From contig NZ_JAHWZX010000009.1 of assembly GCF_019351405.1 (NCBI RefSeq), positions 62,001-126,000 of the forward strand: 64,000 nt of DNA, written 5' to 3'. The DNA comes from Stakelama flava (GTDB lineage: Bacteria > Pseudomonadota > Alphaproteobacteria > Sphingomonadales > Sphingomonadaceae). A model generated the notes under the pieces. That model did no database searches, was not told where the DNA came from, and saw only the letters and a list, made by a program, of their open reading frames with translations. Positions 26,175-33,510 of this stretch are shown in pieces (the first letter of the stretch is position 1; each line of letters begins with the position of its first letter). The position numbers were made by a program, and so were the translations under genes.

Positions 26175-27512
26175 TCAGGCAGCGATGGTTGTCTGCGGAT
26201 CGGCGATCGCATGTTCGCGGCGCAGCCGGCGGTTGCCGAGCATTGCCGCCAGCGTCTTGCGATCGAGCTTGTCCTCCCACTTCGCGATGACGATGGTGGC
26301 AAGCGCATTGCCGATCAGGTTTACGAAGGTAAGCCCCTCCGCGAGGATGCGATGGATGCCGAGGATCAACGCGATGCTGGCGACGGGGATGGTGCCGGTG
26401 GTGTTTAGCGTCGCGGCAAGCACCACGAACGCGGCCCCGGCGATCCCCGCCGCGCCCTTCGACGTCAGCAGCAGCACCGCGATCAGCCCCAGTTCGTGCC
26501 AGAAGGTGAGGTGCGTGTTCGTAGCCTGCGCCAGGAACACCGCGACCGTCGTCAAATAGAGGCAGGTGCCGTCGAGGTTGAACGAATAGCCTGCGGGCAC
26601 GACGAAGCCGACGACGCTTTCCTCGCATCCCGCCTTGCGCATTTTCTGAATGAGGCGCGGCAGCACGGTTTCGGTCGAGGTGGTTGCGGCGACCACGACG
26701 ATCTCGTCCCACAGATAGGTGAGCAGACGCCACAGGCTGACGCCGCACCAGTGTGCGACTGTGCCGAAGACGACGAGAGTGAAGAGCGCGCAGACGAGGA
26801 AGAATTCGATGATGAGTTCGCCGAGCGACAACAGTGATGCGGTGCCGAACTGACCGACTGTGAACGCGATCGCGCCGAACGCGCCGATCGGTGCGAAATA
26901 CATGATGTAGCCGATGATCCGGAACAGCCCCTGCGACGCGCTTTCGATGACCGAGATGACCGGCTTGGCGCGCTCGCCGATCGATGCGATCGCGATGCCG
27001 AACAATACGGAAATGAACAGCACCTGCAGCACATGTCCTTCGGTCAGCGCGCCGACAAAGGTGTGGGGAATGATGTCCATCAGATAGCCGCTTACCGACT
27101 GATCATGCGCGGTCGCGACATAGCTTTTGATCGACGCGGTATCGAGCAGCGTGGGATCGATGTTCATGCCCGCGCCGGGTCGCCACAGATCGACCGCGAC
27201 AAGACCGAAGATCAGCGCGAGGATCGTGATGAATTCGAAATAGACAAGCGATTTCAGCGCGACCCGGCCGACGCTTCGCATGTCGTTCATGCCGGCGATG
27301 CCGTGTACGACCGTCACGAAGATGATCGGGCCGATCATCATGCGTATCAGCTTGATGAAGGCATCGCCGAACGGCTTCATCGCAACGCCGGTCGACGGTG
27401 CCAGATGCCCGAGAACGATGCCTATCACTGTGCCGATGATTACCTGAAACCAAAGTTCGCCAAAGACGCCGAAGCGGCTCTTGCGTTTTTCCAACTCTCC
27501 CAAATCCGTCAT
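26175..27512 (-). CDS. dctA: C4-dicarboxylate:cation symporter DctA
   Basis: A 445-residue inner-membrane transporter of the glutamate/dicarboxylate:cation symporter (SDF) family. It begins with the first-helix pattern VIIGTVIGIVLGHLAP, and carries the serine-rich-like substrate region and the YSFNLDGTCLYLT motif (helical hairpin 2/TM7 region typical of DctA). In other bacteria DctA imports succinate, fumarate and malate with protons. Placed between ligU and the porin gene, it could take up a dicarboxylate or tricarboxylate that feeds the pathway, such as 2-pyrone-4,6-dicarboxylate, but this is speculative. Confidence 0.9.
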   Translation of the reverse strand: MTDLGELEKRKSRFGVFGELWFQVIIGTVIGIVLGHLAPSTGVAMKPFGDAFIKLIRMMIGPIIFVTVVHGIAGMNDMRSVGRVALKSLVYFEFITILALIFGLVAVDLWRPGAGMNIDPTLLDTASIKSYVATAHDQSVSGYLMDIIPHTFVGALTEGHVLQVLFISVLFGIAIASIGERAKPVISVIESASQGLFRIIGYIMYFAPIGAFGAIAFTVGQFGTASLLSLGELIIEFFLVCALFTLVVFGTVAHWCGVSLWRLLTYLWDEIVVVAATTSTETVLPRLIQKMRKAGCEESVVGFVVPAGYSFNLDGTCLYLTTVAVFLAQATNTHLTFWHELGLIAVLLLTSKGAAGIAGAAFVVLAATLNTTGTIPVASIALILGIHRILAEGLTFVNLIGNALATIVIAKWEDKLDRKTLAAMLGNRRLRREHAIADPQTTIAA

Positions 27513-27539
27513 TTTTTTCTCTTCGAAAGGGGGGGGCGG

Positions 27540-28595
27540 TCAGCCGAACAGCAGACCATCGAATAATTTGCGTGCGGTGCGCATCATCGCCGCGCCTGTG
27601 ATCGCGCCGGCATCGTCGACTTCGATGATGCTCGTCGTCGCGCCGCTGGGATGTTCGATGTCGAGCGGCTTTGACCGCCCGGGCGGGATCGTCGCGAGCG
27701 CATGCGCGGGCGAACCGTCGATCAGGCAGGCGGTTGCGACCGTGACCGCGCCGAGCACGCCGATCGATGCGTGGCAACGATGCGGGATGAACGAGCGGAC
27801 GCTGATCGCGCCGCCGGCCTTCGGGGCGGCGACCAGCATCATCTTGGGCACCGATTGTTCGGCGACGTCGCCAAGGTTCATTATCGGGCCCGCCTGCAAC
27901 CGGATCGCCTCGATCCGCTGTTTGAGCGCATCGTCCGCGTCGAGCGTCGCGCGATCTTCATAGCCGGTGATGCCCATGTCTTCGGCGCGCAGCACGACGC
28001 ATGGCATGCCGTTGTCGATCAGCGTCGTCTCGATTTCGTCGATCATGTCCATCGCGTTGCCGGTCGGAAGCAGCGCGCCGCAGGTCGAACCTGCAATATC
28101 AGCAAAGGCGAGCGGAATCGGCGCGGCGGTTCCCGGTACGCCGTCGATGCGCGCGTCCCCGGCATAGGTGACGCGGCCATTCGGCGTGCGGACGGTGGTG
28201 GTGGCGATCTTGCCGGTATTGACCATGAAAATCCGGACCCGCGTTTCGTCGTCCGCGGGCGGCACCAGCCCGCGCTCGATCGCGAAAGGGCCGATGCCCG
28301 CCAGCATGTTGCCGCAATTCTGCTTGTCAGTGACGATCGCCTCTTCGACGAAGACCTGAAGGAACAGATATTCGACGTCCGCGTCTGGCCGTTCGGACCG
28401 GCGCACGATCGCGACCTTGCTGGTCAGCGGATCGGCACCGCCCATGCCGTCGATCTGACGCGGATCGGGCGACCCGAATGCACGCAGCAAAAACGCGTCG
28501 CGCGCGGCGTCGTCGGCGGGCAGGTCGTCGGCAAGGAAAAACCCGCCCTTGGACGTGCCGCCGCGCATCCACATCGCGCGGACGCCGCTATTCAT
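27540..28595 (-). CDS. ligU: 4-oxalomesaconate tautomerase/isomerase (GalD/LigU, PrpF family)
   Basis: A 351-residue PrpF-fold isomerase that moves the double bond of 4-oxalomesaconate before hydration. The start [11 protein letters not shown] and [15 protein letters not shown] are hallmark PrpF/GalD segments; [13 protein letters not shown] holds a catalytic cysteine. The homologue in Sphingobium SYK-6 is LigU and in Pseudomonas putida GalD. ATG 28595 overlaps the ligK stop by 8 bases, fixing the reading start. Together with ligK it supports the last steps of protocatechuate or gallate breakdown. Confidence 0.92.
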   Translation of the reverse strand: MNSGVRAMWMRGGTSKGGFFLADDLPADDAARDAFLLRAFGSPDPRQIDGMGGADPLTSKVAIVRRSERPDADVEYLFLQVFVEEAIVTDKQNCGNMLAGIGPFAIERGLVPPADDETRVRIFMVNTGKIATTTVRTPNGRVTYAGDARIDGVPGTAAPIPLAFADIAGSTCGALLPTGNAMDMIDEIETTLIDNGMPCVVLRAEDMGITGYEDRATLDADDALKQRIEAIRLQAGPIMNLGDVAEQSVPKMMLVAAPKAGGAISVRSFIPHRCHASIGVLGAVTVATACLIDGSPAHALATIPPGRSKPLDIEHPSGATTSIIEVDDAGAITGAAMMRTARKLFDGLLFG

Positions 28596-29247
28596 AGCGC
28601 AGGCCCTTCGCTTCCAGCCGCTCGCGCATGGCATAGATGTCGAGGCCCAGTTCGCCAGCGGCGAGCCGTCGGCGCTTCTCCTCCTCTTTCGCCTCGCGCG
28701 CCTGCGCCTTATCGAGCACATCGGCGGCATCGGCGCGGCGCACGACGCACACGCCGTCGTCATCCGCGACGATCACGTCGCCGGGATTCACCAGTTGGTC
28801 CGCGCAGACCAGGGGGACGTTGACCGATCCCGGCGTCTCTTTCACGGTCCCCTGCGCCGAGATCGCGCGCGACCAGACAGGGAATGCCATTTCGGTCAGG
28901 TCGCGCACATCGCGCACGCCCGCATCGATCACCAGTCCGCGGCATCCGTGTGCACGCGCTGAGGTCGCAAGCAGATCGCCGAAATAGCCGTCCTCGCACC
29001 GGCTGGTCGGCGCGACCACCAGGATATCGCCTTCTTTTAATTGTTCGATGGCGACATGCATCATCCAATTGTCGCCGGGCGGCACCGATACGGTGACCGC
29101 GCAGCCCGCAATTCGAGCGCCGGGATAAACAGGCCGCAGCCGGTTCGCAAGCAGCCCGATACGGCCCTGCGCTTCGTGCACCGTCGCAACGCCTGCTGCG
29201 CCGAGCGCTTCGACTATGTCCGCCGACGGGCGGTCGAACCTGGTCAC
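28588..29247 (-). CDS. ligK: 4-carboxy-4-hydroxy-2-oxoadipate aldolase (LigK)
   Basis: A class II pyruvate aldolase of the RraA-like family that splits 4-carboxy-4-hydroxy-2-oxoadipate into pyruvate and oxaloacetate. Key motifs: [13 protein letters not shown], the [13 protein letters not shown] segment, and [14 protein letters not shown] with the metal and substrate residues Asp-x-x-x-Arg-Asp. The start is uncertain: GTG at 29247 is the usual kind of start, but AAGGAG (29267-29272) stands exactly seven bases ahead of an in-frame ATT at 29259. It overlaps ligU by eight bases. Confidence 0.93.
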   Translation of the reverse strand: MTRFDRPSADIVEALGAAGVATVHEAQGRIGLLANRLRPVYPGARIAGCAVTVSVPPGDNWMMHVAIEQLKEGDILVVAPTSRCEDGYFGDLLATSARAHGCRGLVIDAGVRDVRDLTEMAFPVWSRAISAQGTVKETPGSVNVPLVCADQLVNPGDVIVADDDGVCVVRRADAADVLDKAQAREAKEEEKRRRLAAGELGLDIYAMRERLEAKGLRYE

Positions 29248-29315
29248 AACCTTCGAAATCGTTTCTCTCCTTGTCGATTGCCGTGCCCTACACCCGCCAC
29301 CATGCGACAAAGAGT

Positions 29316-29334
29316 TGGAAATTCATCCCTTCCA
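29316..29334. promoter_or_regulatory. Inverted repeat in the lig divergent promoter region
   Basis: TGGAA (29316-29320) and TTCCA (29330-29334) flank a nine-base spacer. The site lies between the divergent ligK and LysR operons, 21 bases before the regulator ATG, where a LysR-type protein would bind to control both directions. Confidence 0.45.
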
Positions 29335-29355
29335 TAAGCTAAGGTGAAGTCCGAT

Positions 29356-30606
29356 ATGAATGGACTTCCCGCTTTCAATCTCCGCCATCTTGAAGCGGTA
29401 GCCGCCGCCGGGCGGCTGGGCAGCATCAGTGCGGCATCCGAAGCACTGCATTTGTCGCAACCCGCAATGACTCAGGCGGTCGCAAAGGTCGAAGCGCTGC
29501 TGGGGCACAGGATGTTCGATCGTCAGCCAAGCGGGGTTCAGCCGACCGAGGCGGGGCGAAGGATGATCGCGCGGATCGAGCGCGCAATGGGATATATCGC
29601 GCGGGGCGGCCAGCGCGTGCGTCACGGTGCGCGTCTGCCGCCGCTGCCGCATGTCGAGCGGCGCGTTACGCTGGGTCAGCTTCGCGCTTTGATCGCGGTG
29701 GACGATGCAGGCAGTTTTGCCGTGGCGGCGACGCAGACGGGCATATCGCAGCCTGCGCTGCACCGCGCGGCACGCGATCTGGAACGGTTGCTCGAGGTCG
29801 ATCTGCTGGTTCGCCAAGGACGCACGGTGCAGCCTACGCGCGCTGCGGCGCGGTTGTTGCGTTTCGCCCGTCTGGCGCAGGCCGAACTGCTGGCCGGCAT
29901 CGATGAACTCGCCGATCTGATATCCGCGGGCGGCGGGCGTGTGAGCGTCGGCACGATGCCGCTCGCGCGCTCGCTGCTGCTGCCGCGCGCACTCGCTCGC
30001 TTCGCGCGCGCGGACCCGCGTGCATCGGTCGACGTGGTTGAGGGGCCGTATATCGAACTGCTTTCGCGGCTGCGCGAAGGAACGCTCGACCTGCTGGTCG
30101 GCGCGATGCGTGAACCGGCGCCGGTCGGCGACGTGACGCAAGTCCCGCTGTTCGTGGACGATCCGGTGATCGTCGGGCGGACCGGCCATCCACTGCACGC
30201 ACGCGGCTCCTTTGAATTCTCGGAACTATTGGAATTCCCCTGGGTGATCGCCGCGGCCGGAGCGCCCGTCCGACACCGCTGGGAAGCGATGTTCAGCGAA
30301 CGCGGATTGACGCCGCCGCCATTGCGCATCCAGTCCGGATCAGTGCTGGTGATGCGCGGGTTGATGCTGGAGGACGACTGGCTGACGCTGATGTCGCGCG
30401 ATCAGTTCCTGTTCGAAAAACGCGCGGGGCTTCTTTCCGAAATTCCCGGTGCCGGGATCAGCATGCGCCGTAAAATTGGACTGACGATGCGCGACGATTG
30501 GCGACCCACGCCTTCACAAGCCGCATTCGCGGCGATGTTCCGCGCCGTGTGCGGGGAGTGGACTTCCGAAAAAGCAATGGAAGCCCGGCCGTTTCGATAT
30601 GGCTGA
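29356..30606 (+). CDS. LysR-type regulator with two N-terminal HTH domains
   Basis: A likely regulator of both lig operons. At 416 residues it is about 110 longer than a normal LysR protein, because it has two tandem winged-HTH units. The first is FNLRHLEAVAAAGRLGSIS...LSQPAMTQAVAKVEALLG (about 10-75). The second, about residues 100-165, has TLGQLRALIAVDDAGSF followed by ISQPALHRAARDLERLL. Each keeps the hydrophobic pattern and the SQPA turn. One effector-binding domain follows (VSVGTMPLARSLLLPRAL onward). ATG 29356 is chosen with AAGGTG upstream; a GTG at 29344 is possible. It is divergent from ligK and starts the operon with the DUF1932 gene, ligJ and ligI. Confidence 0.88.
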   Translation: MNGLPAFNLRHLEAVAAAGRLGSISAASEALHLSQPAMTQAVAKVEALLGHRMFDRQPSGVQPTEAGRRMIARIERAMGYIARGGQRVRHGARLPPLPHVERRVTLGQLRALIAVDDAGSFAVAATQTGISQPALHRAARDLERLLEVDLLVRQGRTVQPTRAAARLLRFARLAQAELLAGIDELADLISAGGGRVSVGTMPLARSLLLPRALARFARADPRASVDVVEGPYIELLSRLREGTLDLLVGAMREPAPVGDVTQVPLFVDDPVIVGRTGHPLHARGSFEFSELLEFPWVIAAAGAPVRHRWEAMFSERGLTPPPLRIQSGSVLVMRGLMLEDDWLTLMSRDQFLFEKRAGLLSEIPGAGISMRRKIGLTMRDDWRPTPSQAAFAAMFRAVCGEWTSEKAMEARPFRYG

Positions 30607-30633
30607 TGGCGCGGCGCTGCCTAGGTGAAGGGC

Positions 30634-31524
30634 ATGACGGCGTATGAGAACCTTGCCTTTATCGGATTCGGCGAAGCGGCCCAGGCCTTTTGCGAGGGTT
30701 GGGGCAATGACCGTCCTGTCCGGGTAGGCGCTTATGACCGCAAGAGCGACGACCCCGCGACCGCCGATGCGAAACGCGCGGAATATGCGGCCCGGTTGGT
30801 CGACGGGTGCGCCGACATGGCCACTGCAGTCGCGGATGCGGCGATCGTGCTTAGCGTCGTGACCGCCGATCAGGCGCTTCACGCCGCGACGGACGCCGCG
30901 CAATATCTGGCACCGGGAACCGTCTATGCCGATATGAACAGCGTTTCCCCCGGAACCAAGCGGCGCGCCGCCGCCGTGATTGAGGCGGCGGGCGGGCGCT
31001 ACCTTGATGTTGCGGTGATGGCGCCGGTGCGCCCCGCCCTGCTGGGCGTTCCATTATTGGTTTCGGGGCCGCATGCACTGGAAGGCGAGGCAGCGTTGTC
31101 CGCGCTTGGTTTCGACGCGCGCGGCGTCGGTGACACGATCGGCGCGGCAAGCGCGGTGAAGATGATCCGGTCAATCATGATCAAGGGGCTTGAGGCGCTG
31201 ACTGCTGAATGCCTGCTTTCCGCCTTTGCCGCGGGAGTGGAGGAGGAGGTCCTTGCCTCGCTCGACGGATCATTCCCCGGGTGGAACTGGCGCGAACGAG
31301 GCGATTACAATCTCGACCGCATGCTCGTCCATGGTGAGCGCCGCGCCGCCGAGATGGAGGAGGTGCGCGATACCGCGTGCGAACTTGGACAGCTGGGCGC
31401 GATGGCCGAGGCCGCGGTTCACTGGCAGCGGCGGCTCGGCGCGCTGGCGCTTGCCCCGCCACCAGAAGGGCTGAACGCGAAGGCGGCGGCGATTCTTCAC
31501 GCGACAGGAGCGACACGTTCATGA
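30634..31524 (+). CDS. NAD(P)-binding 6-phosphogluconate dehydrogenase-like protein (DUF1932)
   Basis: A predicted oxidoreductase of 296 residues. The Rossmann motif IGFGEAAQAF lies near the N-terminus, and VYADMNSVSPGTKRR and VAVMAPVRPALLGVPLLVSG match beta-hydroxyacid dehydrogenases. The C-terminal part (SAVKMIRSIMIKGLEALTAE onward) is the DUF1932 domain. Proteins of this type recur in protocatechuate 4,5-cleavage clusters, but I know no proven reaction; it may reduce a 2-oxo acid side product. Its stop overlaps the ligJ start (ATGA). ATG 30634 has AGGTGAAGG upstream. Confidence 0.85.
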   Translation: MTAYENLAFIGFGEAAQAFCEGWGNDRPVRVGAYDRKSDDPATADAKRAEYAARLVDGCADMATAVADAAIVLSVVTADQALHAATDAAQYLAPGTVYADMNSVSPGTKRRAAAVIEAAGGRYLDVAVMAPVRPALLGVPLLVSGPHALEGEAALSALGFDARGVGDTIGAASAVKMIRSIMIKGLEALTAECLLSAFAAGVEEEVLASLDGSFPGWNWRERGDYNLDRMLVHGERRAAEMEEVRDTACELGQLGAMAEAAVHWQRRLGALALAPPPEGLNAKAAAILHATGATRS

Positions 31525-32543
31525 TTATCGATTGCCACGGCCATTATACGGTGGTGCCGCCGCGTCACAACGAATGGCGCGACGCGCAGATTGCCGCGTT
31601 CAAGGCTGGCGGCGACATCGATCCCGCCTATCCGGAGATCAGCGACGACGAAATCCGCGAGACGATTGAGGCCAACCAGTTGCGACTGCTGCGCGAACGC
31701 GGCGCGGACATGACAATCTTCAGCCCGCGCGCGTCACGCATGGCGCCGCATGTCGGCAGTGCCGATGTCGCGCGCATCTGGGCGCGGCGGTCGAACGACC
31801 TCATCAAGCGCGTGGTCGATCTGTATCCGGATACGTTCGTGGGCGTTTGCCAGTTGCCGCAGACGCCGGACCTGTCGATCGCGCAATCGATCGAGGAACT
31901 TGAACGCTGCGTCGCCGAACTGGATTTCGTCGGCTGTAACCTGAACCCCGATCCCAGCGGCGGCAGCTTCTCCGCACCACCGCTCTACGACCGGGCCTGG
32001 TATCCGTTTTTCGAAAAGATGGTCGAACTCGACGTGCCTGCCATGATCCACGTTTCGGGGTCATGCAATCCCGCAATGCATGCGACGGGCGGCTATTATC
32101 TCGCCGCCGACACGGTCGCATTCATGCAGTTTATCGAAGGCGACCTGTTCACCGATTTCCCCGATCTGCGCTTCATCATCCCGCATGGCGGTGGCGCGGT
32201 GCCCTATCACTGGGGGCGCTATCGCGGCCTGTCCGACATGCTGAATCGGCCGCCGCTTTCCGAACATGTGATGAAGAACGTGTTCTTCGACACCTGCGTC
32301 TATCATCAGGCGGGAATCGATCTGTTGTTCGACGTGATCGACATCGAAAACATTCTGTTCGGATCCGAAATGGTGGGTGCGGTGCGCGGCATCGACGACG
32401 AGACCGGCCATTATTTCGACGACACCAAACGCTATGTCGACGCGCTGCCGATTTCGGTGGACGACAAGCATCGCGTGTTCGAGGGCAATGCGCGTCGCGT
32501 CTATCCGCGGCTCGACGCACAGTTGCGCGCGCGGGGACTGTAA
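31521..32543 (+). CDS. ligJ: 4-oxalomesaconate hydratase (LigJ)
   Basis: An amidohydrolase-superfamily hydratase that adds water to oxalomesaconate to form 4-carboxy-4-hydroxy-2-oxoadipate. The zinc-binding start IDCHGHYT (His6, His8), the mid-barrel MIHVSG segment, and IPHGGGAVPYHWGRYRG with its histidine pair are visible. Length 340 matches LigJ. ATG 31521 overlaps the previous stop by four bases and the stop shares a base with the ligI start (TAATG), so the three genes are translated together. Confidence 0.94.
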   Translation: MIIDCHGHYTVVPPRHNEWRDAQIAAFKAGGDIDPAYPEISDDEIRETIEANQLRLLRERGADMTIFSPRASRMAPHVGSADVARIWARRSNDLIKRVVDLYPDTFVGVCQLPQTPDLSIAQSIEELERCVAELDFVGCNLNPDPSGGSFSAPPLYDRAWYPFFEKMVELDVPAMIHVSGSCNPAMHATGGYYLAADTVAFMQFIEGDLFTDFPDLRFIIPHGGGAVPYHWGRYRGLSDMLNRPPLSEHVMKNVFFDTCVYHQAGIDLLFDVIDIENILFGSEMVGAVRGIDDETGHYFDDTKRYVDALPISVDDKHRVFEGNARRVYPRLDAQLRARGL

Positions 32544-33430
32544 TGGCGGATTTCGAACCCGATGCCGACTGGCTGTGCTGGGACCCGGACCCCGGCAAGC
32601 CGCATTACACGCCGCCGCCTGGAGCGGTCGATGCGCATTGCCACGTTTTTGGCCCCGGCGACGTGTTCCCTTATGCCCCCGAACGCAAATACACGCCGTG
32701 CGATGCCGGCAAGGCGCAGCTGTTCGCGTTGCGCGACTTTCTGGGGTTTGAACGCAACGTCATCGTACAGGCGACGTGCCATGGTGCGGACAATAGCGCG
32801 CTGGTCGATGCGTTGCGAGCGAGCGACGGGCGCGCTCGGGGCGTCGCCGTGGTGCGCGATACCGTCACCGACGACGAACTCGCCGAACTGGATGCTGCGG
32901 GCGTGCGCGGCGTGCGATTCAATTTCGTCCGGCGGCTGGTCGATCCGAAGCCCGATGCCTATTACCGCGCGATCATCGATCGTATCGCGCCGCTCGGCTG
33001 GCATGTCGTCGTTTATTTCGAGGCCCAGGATCTCGAAGAACGTTGGGATTTCTTCACCTCGCTGCCGACCATCGTGGTGGTCGATCACATGGGGCGGCCG
33101 GACGTTTCACAGCCGGTTTCCGGTCCCCAATTCTCTCTTTTTGTGCGTCTGTTACAGGAAAAGGAGAATATCTGGACGAAGGTGAGCTGTCCCGAACGCC
33201 TTACCCGATCCGGACCGCCGAATTATGACGATGTCGTCCCGTTCGCGCGGAAGCTGGTCAAAAATTTTCCGGATCGCGTGCTGTGGGGCACCGACTGGCC
33301 GCATCCCAATATGAAGAATCACATGCCTGATGACGGGGAACTGGTCGATATTATTCCCCGGATTGCGCCGACGGCAGATCTGCAACATCGGTTGCTGGTG
33401 CGTAATCCCGCCCGCTTATACGGTTTCTGA
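32543..33430 (+). CDS. ligI: 2-pyrone-4,6-dicarboxylate hydrolase (LigI)
   Basis: An amidohydrolase-superfamily lactonase that opens 2-pyrone-4,6-dicarboxylate to 4-oxalomesaconate. Metal and active-site motifs: VDAHCHVFGPGDVFPYAP, VVVDHMGRPD, and WGTDWPHPN with the catalytic Asp. About 295 residues, normal for LigI. The start ATG at 32543 overlaps the ligJ stop by one base. It is last in the LysR-DUF1932-ligJ-ligI operon. Its presence argues that substrate comes from protocatechuate through ligABC (encoded elsewhere) rather than only from gallate. Confidence 0.95.
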   Translation: MADFEPDADWLCWDPDPGKPHYTPPPGAVDAHCHVFGPGDVFPYAPERKYTPCDAGKAQLFALRDFLGFERNVIVQATCHGADNSALVDALRASDGRARGVAVVRDTVTDDELAELDAAGVRGVRFNFVRRLVDPKPDAYYRAIIDRIAPLGWHVVVYFEAQDLEERWDFFTSLPTIVVVDHMGRPDVSQPVSGPQFSLFVRLLQEKENIWTKVSCPERLTRSGPPNYDDVVPFARKLVKNFPDRVLWGTDWPHPNMKNHMPDDGELVDIIPRIAPTADLQHRLLVRNPARLYGF

Positions 33431-33510
33431 AAGGCGATATGCGCTTCGCGTCGGGGAACTGCCCCGGCGCGATGGCGCGGATGGTCCGCATGAGGCCGGC
33501 GGCGGCGTTG

